In this document: positions 14,343-22,985 of the stretch, piece after piece
Numbering within the stretch: the stretch's first letter is position 1
Layout of the letters: the number at the start of each line of letters is the position of its first letter
NCBI GenBank assembly: GCA_031268215.1
Contig: JAIRXP010000051.1
Coordinates: 1-43,991, forward strand
Reading direction: 5' to 3'
Length of the DNA stretch: 43,991 nucleotides
Source: Bifidobacteriaceae bacterium
GTDB taxonomy: Bacteria > Actinomycetota > Actinomycetes > Actinomycetales > WQXJ01
Notes under the pieces: model-generated
The model's input: only the letters and a program-made list of their open reading frames with translations
Database searches by the model: none
What the model was told of the DNA's origin: nothing
Made by a program: the position numbers and the translations under genes

Positions 14343-16028
14343 TCAGCGGCGCCGGTTGGCGCGGTAGTACTCGACCATGGCCTGGGCTGGCGTGTCAAGC
14401 TGTGTAAGGGCAGCCTGATCACCGGCCAAAGCCGGAGTGACTCTGTTGGCCAGAACCTTGCCCAGCTCTACCCCCCACTGGTCAAACGAATCAACACCCC
14501 AGACCGCTCCTTCAACGAACGTGATGTGCTCATATAGGGCGATCAACTGGCCCAGTACTGAGGGTGTCAAAGCCGGCGCCATGATGGAGGTCGAGGGTCG
14601 GTTGCCGGTGAACACTCGTGCCGAGACCAGTTCTTCTGGTGTCCCCTCCGCCCGCACTTCGGCGGCGGTCTTACCGAACGCCAGTGCCGAAGTCTGGGCA
14701 ATAAAATTGGCCAAGAGTAACTCATGGACATCCTGATAACCGTCAATCAGCGGCACATCAGGATTAGCGAAGGCGATGAAGTCCGCCGGAACCAGGGCCG
14801 TGCCCTGATGAAGAAGCTGATAGAACGCGTGCTGGCCGTTAGTTCCGGGTTCACCCCAGAAGATCTCGCCAGTGGCCGTGGTCACCGCGGAACCATCCCA
14901 GCGCACCGACTTGCCGTTCGACTCCATAGTCAGTTGCTGCAAATAGGCGGGGAAACGAGCCAAGTGCTGCGAATAGGGCAGGACAGCGTGCGACTGGGCG
15001 TTCCAGAAATTGACATACCAGACGTTGATCAGCCCCATCAACACGGGCACGTTGCGCTCGAACGGCGTCTGGCGGAAATGAGCGTCAATGGCGGCGAAGC
15101 CGGCCAAGAACTCCCGGAAAGAATCCGCCCCCAGTGCGACCGCCAGCACCGTGCCGATCGCGCTGTCAACGGAATAGCGGCCGCCAACCCAATCCCAGAA
15201 GCCGAAGGCATTGCGCGGATCAATCCCGAACTCTGCCACCCTGTCTTTCGCGGTCGAAACGGCGACGAAGTGGTGGGCTACGGCATCGGCCACTTCTTCG
15301 CTGGACGTAAGCAAGCCGCGGGCGCCAAGCAACTCCAACAGCCAAGCCCGAGCCAACCGGGCGTTGGTCATTGTCTCAAGAGTCGTGAATGTCTTCGACG
15401 CGATTATGAACAGCGTGGTCTCCGGGTCCAAGTCTATAAGTGTGTCGCCAAGATCTGACGGGTCAACATTGGACACGAAGCGAGCCTCGATTGTGCCGTG
15501 ATAGGCGGTCAAGGCCTGATAAGCCATGGCCGGCCCTAAGTCCGAGCCGCCAATGCCAATGTTGACCACCGTGGTGAAGGGCCGGCCCGTGATCCCCGCG
15601 AACTGGCCGGCGCGGACCCATTCGGCGAAGGACAAGAACTTCTCCAATTCGGTCGCCACGTCCGCAGTGACGTTCTGGCCGTCCACGATCAGGTCCGGCG
15701 ATCCCGGGGCTTGGCGCAATGCGGTGTGCAACACCGAACGGCGCTCGGTGACGTTGATCCGGTCGCCCCGGAACATCGCCTCAATTCGGGCGTCGATCCC
15801 CACCTGTTTGGCCAACTGCCGCAAGAGATTCAGCGTTTGGGGTTGGATAAGATTCTTGGACAGATCGACACGCAGATCGGCGGCCTGAAAAGTCATGGAC
15901 TCCGCCCTGTTCGGTTGGGCAGCGAACCAAGATCCAAGATGAGCGCCCTGCTCGGAGACTTGGGTTAGGTGCTCCCCGAGCGCTGCCCAAGCAGGGGTCG
16001 CGGTCGGGTCAAGAGGGCCATGGATCAT
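14343..16028 (-). CDS. pgi: Glucose-6-phosphate isomerase
   Basis: 561 residues of the long bacterial/eukaryotic PGI type. It interconverts glucose-6-phosphate and fructose-6-phosphate in glycolysis and gluconeogenesis. Motifs are [64 protein letters not shown] with the catalytic-region Glu, and a [15 protein letters not shown] block with the catalytic His. The signature serine stretch reads [11 protein letters not shown] rather than the more common GGRYSLWSAIG. ATG 16028 gives [14 protein letters not shown]; a TATTGT box lies 8 nt upstream and no ribosome-binding site is clear. The serpin gene is upstream on the same strand. Confidence 0.95.
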   Translation of the reverse strand: MIHGPLDPTATPAWAALGEHLTQVSEQGAHLGSWFAAQPNRAESMTFQAADLRVDLSKNLIQPQTLNLLRQLAKQVGIDARIEAMFRGDRINVTERRSVLHTALRQAPGSPDLIVDGQNVTADVATELEKFLSFAEWVRAGQFAGITGRPFTTVVNIGIGGSDLGPAMAYQALTAYHGTIEARFVSNVDPSDLGDTLIDLDPETTLFIIASKTFTTLETMTNARLARAWLLELLGARGLLTSSEEVADAVAHHFVAVSTAKDRVAEFGIDPRNAFGFWDWVGGRYSVDSAIGTVLAVALGADSFREFLAGFAAIDAHFRQTPFERNVPVLMGLINVWYVNFWNAQSHAVLPYSQHLARFPAYLQQLTMESNGKSVRWDGSAVTTATGEIFWGEPGTNGQHAFYQLLHQGTALVPADFIAFANPDVPLIDGYQDVHELLLANFIAQTSALAFGKTAAEVRAEGTPEELVSARVFTGNRPSTSIMAPALTPSVLGQLIALYEHITFVEGAVWGVDSFDQWGVELGKVLANRVTPALAGDQAALTQLDTPAQAMVEYYRANRRR

Positions 16029-16181
16029 GGGTACCCACAATATCGCGCTCCCGGGCAGGCAGGGGGGAGCCAAACGCCCGTTTCGGTCCGCAAGCGTGTG
16101 TAGAGGTGGCTCTGGGGCCGCCGCCGGGGGTTCTCGCGGACGGCCCCTGTTGTGCGGCGCTGGCGGACAGCCCCGGCCCCG

Positions 16182-17495
16182 TCACCGGTCCGTCGGGTCG
16201 TTGATGATCCCCAAGAACAATGGCAGGCCGGTGGCCTTGTCGATGATCGAATAGACGAACGGCTGGTTGAATTCGATCGTCGTAGGATCCGCATAGGCGG
16301 AATCAGCCACCCCAACGGCGGTGACGGCCGCGGCCTCAGTGCCATCTTCGTCAACATTGACCACTGCCCGGTGGCGGATCAGGTTTATGTAAAGGTCGCC
16401 TTCGCCAATCCCACTAAGGTCAGCCGTCACTGGGTCAAACGGCGCTTCTAGGCCAGCCGCTTTCAACACTGGGATAAGGTCCACGGGGCCGGAATCAGTC
16501 TGCCACTTGGGAAGCTTGACCACCAGCGATTTGGTTGGCTTATCCTCAACCTGGTCCAGCCATTTGGAGATGGTCTGGCCGTCCCAGGCCAGGGACTCCA
16601 CGCCGCCCCCGGGCATCACAGTGAGCATTGCGAAGCGGCCATCCGTGTAATCCATCAGGGCTCCCTTGGTGCCGTCCGGCAACTCCAGGTACCCTCCAGC
16701 CAACGAATCGAAAGTCATCATGTCAGCTTTGACTGTCTTCCCGGTTCCGGTGGTGAAGTCCGCTGGCGCGGTGTGACCCGCGATCGCCGGGGAGGCCCAC
16801 TGCCCCTTGAAGTACAGAGCGTTGGCGAGGAAGACCCGCAGATCGGTCGTGTCCTCCGGTTGGATGATCTTGTCGATCAGGCCGTTCGTGTTCTTGGATA
16901 CCCAATCGTTGATCTTGACGGTTGACGCCGGCAGCTGGAGATCGAGTTCTGAGGCGTCAGACTGGTAAAACTCCGCCACATCGTGGCGGAAAGAGTCCTC
17001 AATGGGGAATCCCTGATCAACCCAGATGGCGTCCGCCACGTTGAGCACTGGTTTCACGGGGGCTCCGTCATCTGGGCCACCGGCTTGGCGCTCGCCGCCG
17101 TCCGGCCCCTGGTACTGGGCGTAATCCTTCAAGACGGCCGCCGCGTCCCGGTTCACGCTGTCGCGGTCCGCGCCCAACACTTGGGTAAACTGCTGGGCTG
17201 TATCTCCGCGGGCGCCATCCGACACCATGCCTAGGGCCAGATAGATGGACAGCGGCGAATAGACCGGATTAGTTGGGGCCGGACCTTGCTGCAGCATCAG
17301 TGGGAAGACCCGCTCGCCAAACCATGCCATGGGATCGGTGTCCTCCGGTAGCTGGCCGGCCGGGGCCGGGCTGGCCCGGCCAGTGGGGCTGCCGGAAGGC
17401 GCGGGCTGTTCAGCGGCGGGAGTCCCGCAGGCCGCAACTGCGATCACCATGGTGGCTCCGGCCACCGCCGCGGCTAGTCGGTTCGCGTGCCGCAT
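16182..17495 (-). CDS. Secreted serpin (serine protease inhibitor) lipoprotein
   Basis: 437 residues. The N-terminus is a lipoprotein signal peptide (LAAAVAGATMVIAVAAC, lipobox VAAC, Cys about residue 23) with a Ser/Pro/Gly linker, so the protein should be anchored outside the membrane after processing by LspA. The rest is a full serpin: NPVYSPLSIYLALGMVSDGA, INDWVSKNTNGLIDKII, VFLANALYFKGQW, the hinge VDEDGTEAAAVTAVG and the end FNQPFVYSIIDKATGLPLFLG. The small residues of the hinge (GTEAAA) indicate an inhibitory serpin that inserts its loop after cleavage. Counting from the hinge places P1-P1' near Ser-Ala in VADSAYA, which would fit an elastase-like target, but this is an estimate. AAAGGGGG precedes ATG 17495. 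Confidence 0.93.
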   Translation of the reverse strand: MRHANRLAAAVAGATMVIAVAACGTPAAEQPAPSGSPTGRASPAPAGQLPEDTDPMAWFGERVFPLMLQQGPAPTNPVYSPLSIYLALGMVSDGARGDTAQQFTQVLGADRDSVNRDAAAVLKDYAQYQGPDGGERQAGGPDDGAPVKPVLNVADAIWVDQGFPIEDSFRHDVAEFYQSDASELDLQLPASTVKINDWVSKNTNGLIDKIIQPEDTTDLRVFLANALYFKGQWASPAIAGHTAPADFTTGTGKTVKADMMTFDSLAGGYLELPDGTKGALMDYTDGRFAMLTVMPGGGVESLAWDGQTISKWLDQVEDKPTKSLVVKLPKWQTDSGPVDLIPVLKAAGLEAPFDPVTADLSGIGEGDLYINLIRHRAVVNVDEDGTEAAAVTAVGVADSAYADPTTIEFNQPFVYSIIDKATGLPLFLGIINDPTDR

Positions 17496-17640
17496 TGTTT
17501 CCCCCTTTGGAATTGGGCGCCCACAGCGCCGGTGTCACCAATAACTCCGCTGCTGTGCCCCAAAGGTAACAGTTGTTCTTAGCTGAGTTTCCTGTTCGCT
17601 GAACCCTTGGGCCCCTCGGCGGTTGGCGGTTACCCCAACC

Positions 17641-17659
17641 AGCCAGACGGCATCGGGCA
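17641..17659 (+). repeat. 19-bp repeat, copy 2, between the GNAT and serpin genes
   Basis: Identical to 11136-11154 (AGCCAGACGGCATCGGGCA). It lies in the 220-bp gap between the serpin start and the acetyltransferase stop, 57 bp past that stop. The same sequence appears on opposite sides of gene orientation in the two places. The rest of this gap shows no gene. Confidence 0.55.
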
Positions 17660-17715
17660 CGGTTCGTGGCGTCACGACGCGTGGAGCTGGGGCGGCCTTG
17701 GCGTGGGGGGTTGGT

Positions 17716-18246
17716 TTAGTTGAGTTGGGTTGACCAGCGGGATTCGTCGATGATTTCTCCTGTGGGGGTTCGCCAGGAGCGTTCCGCACCGTCCGCTCCG
17801 AATCCGGTGGTGCGCAGGAACCGTTGTCGCAGAATGTCTTGGCGGGCTACCCAGTGTGACAGACGGGTGGCGTGTTGGAGGTGGCGGGCTTGGTCGGCGG
17901 CGGCTGCTAGCAGTCGTGATCCGTGACCTAAGCGCTGGTGAGTAGGGGTTATCCATAGGGCCACTAGTTCGGCTGCTTGTGGGGCGGCATCGGGATCTAA
18001 CAGGGGTCCTAGGGCGGTGAACCCTACGGTCACGCCGTTCGCGTCTGTCGCGACCAACACCGCGTATGGTCCGTCCCCGGTGGCGAGGGCGATGGCGTTG
18101 CCCCAAGTTTGGGTGAGGTCTTGGCTGTTTAGAGTGCTGTTGAGGTCTGGTAGGTCCGGGCCTAGTAGTTTCAGCCAGTTGGCCTTGTGGATGGCGGCTA
18201 GGGCGGGTGCGTCGAGCACGGTAGCGGCCCGGACTGAATGCGACAC
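17716..18246 (-). CDS. GNAT-family N-acetyltransferase
   Basis: 176 residues. GNAT proteins move an acetyl group from acetyl-CoA to an amine. The N-terminus SVRAATVLDAPALAAIHKANW is the usual first strand and helix. VLVATDANGVTVGFTAL is the central strands, and ELVALWITPTHQRLGHGSRLLAAAA holds the acetyl-CoA-binding QRLGHG loop. The C-terminal RQRFLRTTGFGADGAERSW is the usual last strand. The substrate is unknown. GTG 18246 is chosen because the domain begins right after it; the frame stays open upstream into the dapA promoter. It is divergent from dapA. Confidence 0.85.
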   Translation of the reverse strand: MSHSVRAATVLDAPALAAIHKANWLKLLGPDLPDLNSTLNSQDLTQTWGNAIALATGDGPYAVLVATDANGVTVGFTALGPLLDPDAAPQAAELVALWITPTHQRLGHGSRLLAAAADQARHLQHATRLSHWVARQDILRQRFLRTTGFGADGAERSWRTPTGEIIDESRWSTQLN

Positions 18247-18384
18247 CTCACCATTGTGCCTTGCTGGCGCCCCCTCAGGTTTCGGCGCTGGCGTCGCGCC
18301 CCACCACGCTTCCGGCCAGGGGGTAGAGTCCCGACCGGCTCGGCCGCGGAAGGCCGGAAGGCCGCGCCGGACCGTCCGAGGCGC

Positions 18385-18390
18385 TACCTT
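18385..18390 (+). promoter_or_regulatory. Candidate -10 box of dapA
   Basis: TACCTT ends 7 nt before the dapA ATG. An AGAGGA lies between them, so initiation may be leaderless or use a very short leader. No clear -35 is visible. Confidence 0.3.
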
Positions 18391-18397
18391 AGAGGAC

Positions 18398-19324
18398 ATG
18401 TCTCAGCTTGATCTGCCCGCCCGCCCCTTTGGGGCCCTCCTGACCGCGATGGCCACGCCGTTCAAGGAGGACGGCCCACTTGACTTGCCGGCCGTCCGCC
18501 ACCTGGCCAGGCATCTGGTGGACCATGGCCACGACGGGATAGTGGTCAACGGCACCACTGGTGAGGCCCCCACCACCACTGACCAGGAAAAACAGCAGAT
18601 CATAGAGGCAGTCCGCGAAACCGTTGGGCCGCGGATCAAGGTGGTCGCTGGCGTTGGCACTAACGACACGGCTCATTCAGTCCGTCTAGCCGCCGATGCC
18701 GCCGCCGCCGGTGCCGACGGTCTCCTCGCTGTTTCGCCGTACTATTCCCGGCCCAGCCAAAGCGGCCTGGTGCAACACTTCTTGCGGATAGCGGACGCCA
18801 CGGAGTTGCCGGTGATGATTTATGACATCCCCGGACGCAGCGCTGTACACCTTCACGAGGATACGCTGGGTGAGTTGGCTCACCATGAGCGGATTGTGGC
18901 CGTGAAGGATGCTACCGGCCAGGCCGGAGCGGCCTTCCAGAAGATGGTGAACACGGGCATGGCCTATTACGCCGGTGACGATCTGCTCGGTTTGGCATAT
19001 CTGGCCAGCGGCGGCGCGGGGATAGTGTCCGTAGTTGGCCACGTCACTGGCGACATCTGGCGCCAAGTGATCGAATCTGTGGACCAAGCCGATCTGCCGA
19101 CCGCTCGCCGGGCCATGGCCCGAATGCTGCCGGTGATCGATTCGGTCATGGGTTCGGGTCAGGGGGCCGTCATGATCAAAGCGGCACTGGAAATATTGGA
19201 AATACTGCCGCGCCGAACGGTCCGCCTTCCCCTAGCGGAAGCGACTGAGTTGGAGGCCGGCCATGTCCGGCGGGGTTTGGTGGCGGCCGGGCTGATACCT
19301 GGCCGGACAGGGCCGGCCGAGTAG
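18398..19324 (+). CDS. dapA: 4-hydroxy-tetrahydrodipicolinate synthase
   Basis: 308 residues, full-length (beta/alpha)8 aldolase family. It condenses pyruvate with aspartate semialdehyde, the first step to diaminopimelate and lysine. Motifs are GALLTAMATPFKEDG, VVNGTTGEAPTTT, AVSPYYSRPSQSGLVQHF, VMIYDIPGRSAV with the catalytic Tyr region, and RIVAVKDATG with the Schiff-base Lys near residue 169. ATG 18398 is chosen; the frame stays open upstream but is shadow of the GNAT gene. It is followed after 24 bp by the RNase J gene, a conserved actinobacterial pair. Confidence 0.95.
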   Translation: MSQLDLPARPFGALLTAMATPFKEDGPLDLPAVRHLARHLVDHGHDGIVVNGTTGEAPTTTDQEKQQIIEAVRETVGPRIKVVAGVGTNDTAHSVRLAADAAAAGADGLLAVSPYYSRPSQSGLVQHFLRIADATELPVMIYDIPGRSAVHLHEDTLGELAHHERIVAVKDATGQAGAAFQKMVNTGMAYYAGDDLLGLAYLASGGAGIVSVVGHVTGDIWRQVIESVDQADLPTARRAMARMLPVIDSVMGSGQGAVMIKAALEILEILPRRTVRLPLAEATELEAGHVRRGLVAAGLIPGRTGPAE

Positions 19325-19348
19325 CCGGCCCATGAGGAGGAATGAATA

Positions 19349-21040
19349 GTGGTGGTCTCAAATATGTGGCCTGACCTGGGCGAGCCGCCGGAATTGGAAG
19401 ACGGTGTGCTGAGGCTGATCCCGCTGGGTGGGCTGGGCGAGGTGGGCCGCAATATGACGGTCTTCGAGTTTGACGGGAAATTGCTGCTGGTCGACTGCGG
19501 GGTGCTTTTCCCCGAGGAGCATCAACCCGGCGTGGACTTGATCTTGCCGGACTTTGGGCCAATCCGCGACCGCCTGGAGGACGTTGTGGCGTTGGTGCTG
19601 ACCCACGGTCATGAAGACCATATTGGCGCCGTGCCGTACCTGTTGCGGCTGCGGGAAGACATCCCGCTGGTTGGATCGCAGCTAACACTGGCCTTCGTCG
19701 AGGCGAAGCTGACCGAACATCGCATCAAGCCCCTGACTTTGGCTGTCGATGACGGAGCGGTCGCCAATCTTGGTCCGTTCACCTGCGAATTCATGGCGGT
19801 GACGCACTCAATTCCGGATGCCTTGGCGCTGACCATCACCACCGAGGCCGGGCGCATTCTGCACACTGGCGATTTCAAGCTGGACCAGTTGCCGCTTGAT
19901 GGGCGGGTCACCGACTTGCGGGGCTTTGCCCGGGCCGGCGACGAGGGCGTGGACCTGCTGATGATGGATTCGACCAACGCTGAGGTGCCGGGGTTCATCC
20001 CGACTGAACGGGAGATTGGCCCGGTCTTGGATTTGGTGTTCGATCAAGCGCCGGGGCTGATTATGGTGGCCTGCTTCTCATCCCATGTTCACCGCGTCCA
20101 GCAAGTGCTTGACGCGGCCGCCGCGCACGAGCGTAAGGTTGCCTTCGCTGGGCGTTCAATGATCAGGAACATGACGATCGCCCTGGAAATGGGTTACTTG
20201 ACCGCGGTTGAGGGCACCATAGTGCCGTTGAATACCGCGGACTCCTTGCCCCGCGATGAGGTGGTATTCGTTACTACCGGTTCGCAAGGCGAACCGATGG
20301 CGGCTTTGTCGCGGATCGCCAACGGTGATCACAAGATTCACGTTGGCCCGGGGGACACAGTAATTTTGGCGTCTTCGCTGATTCCCGGCAATGAGAATTC
20401 GGTCTACCGGGTGATCAATGGTTTGACCCGCATGGGGGCCAAAGTGGTCCACAAGGGCAACGCCGCTGTCCATGTCTCTGGCCACAGCGCGTCCGGCGAA
20501 CTTCTCTACACCTTGAACATAGTTGGTCCTCGTTGTGTAATGCCTATCCATGGCGAGGTTCGCCAATTGGTGGCGGCTGGCCAACATGCGGTCGCTACTG
20601 GCGTGCCTTCAGAAAACGTGGTCCTGATTGAAAATGGCATGGTTGTGGACTTGGCGGAAGGCCTGGCGGAGGTAGTTGGCGCGGTCGAGGTGGGCAATGT
20701 CTACGTTGACGGAGCTTCGGTTGGCGAATTGACTGAGGTCGAATTGAAGGACCGCCGCATCTTGGGTGATGAGGGCTTTGTGTCGATCTTCGCGGTGGTT
20801 GATCCGGCTGAGGGTTACATCATGGCGGAGCCGACTATCCAGGCCCGGGGCATGGCCGAGGAAGACCAAGTGTTCGATGAACTAGTCGCCCAGATCAGCC
20901 AGGCCCTGGTCTTGGCTATGGATCAGGGAGCCCACGACAACCACCAGCTTCAGCAGGTTATGCGTCGTGTGGCTGGCCGCTGGATCTCAAAGAGATTGCG
21001 CCGCCGGCCAATGATCATCCCGGTGGTTGTGTTGGCTTAG
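19349..21040 (+). CDS. rnj: Ribonuclease J
   Basis: 563 residues of the beta-CASP metallo-beta-lactamase family. RNase J is an endo- and 5'-3' exoribonuclease in rRNA maturation and mRNA decay. It has LIPLGGLGEVGRNM, the metal motif THGHEDHIGAVPYLL near residues 85-92, later TGDFKLDQ and VHVSGHSASGEL, and a C-terminal dimer domain ending KRLRRRPMIIPVV. GTG 19349 has a strong AGGAGG 8 nt upstream. It is probably translated from the dapA transcript. The full-length C-terminus shows it is not truncated. Confidence 0.96.
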   Translation: MVVSNMWPDLGEPPELEDGVLRLIPLGGLGEVGRNMTVFEFDGKLLLVDCGVLFPEEHQPGVDLILPDFGPIRDRLEDVVALVLTHGHEDHIGAVPYLLRLREDIPLVGSQLTLAFVEAKLTEHRIKPLTLAVDDGAVANLGPFTCEFMAVTHSIPDALALTITTEAGRILHTGDFKLDQLPLDGRVTDLRGFARAGDEGVDLLMMDSTNAEVPGFIPTEREIGPVLDLVFDQAPGLIMVACFSSHVHRVQQVLDAAAAHERKVAFAGRSMIRNMTIALEMGYLTAVEGTIVPLNTADSLPRDEVVFVTTGSQGEPMAALSRIANGDHKIHVGPGDTVILASSLIPGNENSVYRVINGLTRMGAKVVHKGNAAVHVSGHSASGELLYTLNIVGPRCVMPIHGEVRQLVAAGQHAVATGVPSENVVLIENGMVVDLAEGLAEVVGAVEVGNVYVDGASVGELTEVELKDRRILGDEGFVSIFAVVDPAEGYIMAEPTIQARGMAEEDQVFDELVAQISQALVLAMDQGAHDNHQLQQVMRRVAGRWISKRLRRRPMIIPVVVLA

Positions 21041-21044
21041 CTGA

Positions 21045-21064
21045 CCGGACCTGGCCGGGTCCGG
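21045..21064. terminator. Hairpin between convergent rnj and the MFS transporter gene
   Basis: CCGGACC (21045-21051), loop TGGCCG, GGTCCGG (21058-21064), 5 bp after the rnj stop in the 69-bp convergent gap. It could serve both strands. Only a weak T-stretch (ATTTGG) follows. Confidence 0.45.
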
Positions 21065-21109
21065 CCAGATTTGGAATCAAGTCCGGCCGCTCTAGCTCGG
21101 AACTGTTCC

Positions 21110-22570
21110 TCAGTCCTCTTCGAGGACCCGACCGCGCATTTCTGGCAATGCCCAAGCCGCCACCGCGCCAATCACGAAGAAGGCCGCGAAGATGGTGAAC
21201 ACCGCGGCGGTGCCGAAGGCGGTATGGAGCGGCAGGGTAGCCAAGGTGGTCACAATCGAGGCTATCCGGCCGAATCCAGCCGCCCAACCCGCACCGGTGC
21301 CGCGCAGCGAGGTCGGGTAGATCTCCGGCGTGATGGCGTAGAGGGCCCCCCAGGCACCTAGATTGAAGAAGCTAAGGGCCATGCCCGCGGCCACGATCGC
21401 CCAAGGCACTCCGGCCTGTGAGAACAAGGCCGCCGCGGCGGCCGATCCGATCAAGAACACGGTCAAGGTCACCCGCCTGCCCCAGCGTTCAATCAGCCAA
21501 GCGGCGCAGGCGTAACCAGGGAGCTGGGCCAGCGTGATGATCAAGGTGTAGCCGAGTGACTTAGTGACGGTGACGCCATCGGCCACCAAGAGGGACGGCA
21601 ACCAGGTGAAGGCGCCGTAGTAGGCGAAGTTGACACAAAACCAAACCGCCCAAATGGCGGCGGTGCGCCGGGCCATACCGGGCGCGAACAGCGCCGACGG
21701 TTTGGCTTGTACTGGCACGAATTCCGCGCCGGGGTCTTCCGCTTCGGTCAGGCCTTTCCCGATGCCGCCGGCACTGTTTTGGCTGGCCCGTGGCGTGGTG
21801 GGCGTGGTTCGGCTCTTCGACCGGCTGGTCGCGTCCTGGGCCGGTTTGACGGCCGCTCCGGGAAGGCGAATTGGGCCGGCGGACTCGAACGCTCGGACGG
21901 CCTCTTCGGCTTCGTTGAATCGGCCTTTCGACTCCAAGAAGCGGATCGATTCCGGCAGCGACCGGCGCACAAAGACCGCGTAGACGGCGGGTACAGCCCC
22001 AATGACTAGGGCCCAACGCCAGCCGCCCGCGCCAAAGGGTCCATCTGGCGCAGCCACGTAATAGCCGATGAGCGCTGCGGCCGTCCAGCCGATAGCCCAG
22101 AATGCCTCCAGCCAAACAATTATCCGGCCGCGGATCCGGGGTGGCGAGAATTCACTGACCAGGGTTGAGGCCACAGGCAATTCCGCGCCAAGCCCCAGGC
22201 CAACTAGGAAGCGCAACGCGATCAACGCGCCGACGCCCCAGGCCAAGGCACTGGCGCCGGTGGCGACGCCGTAGATAAGCAGCGTCAAGGCGAACACTTG
22301 ACGCCGGCCCAGGCGGTCCGCGATCAGACCGCCAACGGACGCGCCTATGGCCATGCCGGCGAAACCGGCTGAAGCGATCCATGACTTGTCTCCAGCGGTC
22401 ACATGCCAGCTTTCAGGCAATGCGACCAGGATAAATGAGATCAGTCCCACGTCCATGGCGTCCATTGCCCAGCCGAGTCCAGAGCCCCACAGCAGGCGCC
22501 CATGGAGACGATTGAAGCTCAGCGCATCGAGGCGCTTGGAACGGGTGTGGCTATCGCGTATGAGTGTCAC
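21110..22570 (-). CDS. MFS transporter resembling NiaP/metabolite:H+ symporters
   Basis: 486 residues with 12 predicted membrane segments. The N-terminus FNRLHGRLLWGSGLGWAMDA and then DVGLISFILVAL is typical of the NiaP-like (niacin) branch of sugar-porter-type MFS carriers. GGLIADRLGRRQVF is the MFS signature loop, repeated as LIERWGRRVTL in the second half. SLPESIRFL ends the sixth segment region, and a long Ser/Thr/Arg-rich cytoplasmic loop (about residues 235-280) joins the halves. The substrate is uncertain: niacin, an aromatic acid or a sugar are possible. GTG 22570 has GGA about 9 nt upstream. It sits between rnj and ftsK, interrupting the usual order. Confidence 0.82.
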   Translation of the reverse strand: MTLIRDSHTRSKRLDALSFNRLHGRLLWGSGLGWAMDAMDVGLISFILVALPESWHVTAGDKSWIASAGFAGMAIGASVGGLIADRLGRRQVFALTLLIYGVATGASALAWGVGALIALRFLVGLGLGAELPVASTLVSEFSPPRIRGRIIVWLEAFWAIGWTAAALIGYYVAAPDGPFGAGGWRWALVIGAVPAVYAVFVRRSLPESIRFLESKGRFNEAEEAVRAFESAGPIRLPGAAVKPAQDATSRSKSRTTPTTPRASQNSAGGIGKGLTEAEDPGAEFVPVQAKPSALFAPGMARRTAAIWAVWFCVNFAYYGAFTWLPSLLVADGVTVTKSLGYTLIITLAQLPGYACAAWLIERWGRRVTLTVFLIGSAAAAALFSQAGVPWAIVAAGMALSFFNLGAWGALYAITPEIYPTSLRGTGAGWAAGFGRIASIVTTLATLPLHTAFGTAAVFTIFAAFFVIGAVAAWALPEMRGRVLEED

Positions 22571-22985
22571 TAGCGTGGTCCTTTACGTGAGGTTTGGGCG
22601 GGTTGTTGGCCCGTTGTGGCTGGCGCGAGCGTGTCGGGTTCGCCGCTACAGGCATTATCGTCCCTGTTCACGATGTGAGCAAAAACCGTCCACATTCTGA
22701 GAGGGACTGGCTTTCCCAACTTTGACCGTCCATGGCGGTGTGTCCGCCCTGATCGTGTCAGTGCTGGCGGTTAGCCTAGGGGGGTGTTGGACAAACACCC
22801 GTCGGCAAGCGACCCCGGTGGGTGCCCCGTAGGCCCTTCGGGAATTGTCTGGCAGACCCCAAGACCGGTAGTGACTGTCAGGAACGGAGTGAGTTACGGC
22901 TAGGAACCGGAGTGGAAGCGGCCAGCCGGTCACGTCCACCAAGAAGCCGACCAATGCGGGCGGGCCCAGGACGGCTCGCACTGCG
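22571..22985 (+). other. Intergenic region upstream of ftsK with a hairpin and a probable missing N-terminus
   Basis: No separate gene is seen in these 415 bp. A TAGCCT (22772-22777) could be a -10 box, followed at once by a hairpin GGGTGTT (22782-22788), loop GGACA, AACACCC (22794-22800). Further on, TAGGCCCTTCGGGA (about 22831) can form a small UUCG stem-loop. From 22896 to 22985 the ftsK frame is already open and encodes Arg/Ser/Gly/Lys-rich residues (TARNRSGSGQPVTSTKKPTN) typical of FtsK N-termini. Confidence 0.4.
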
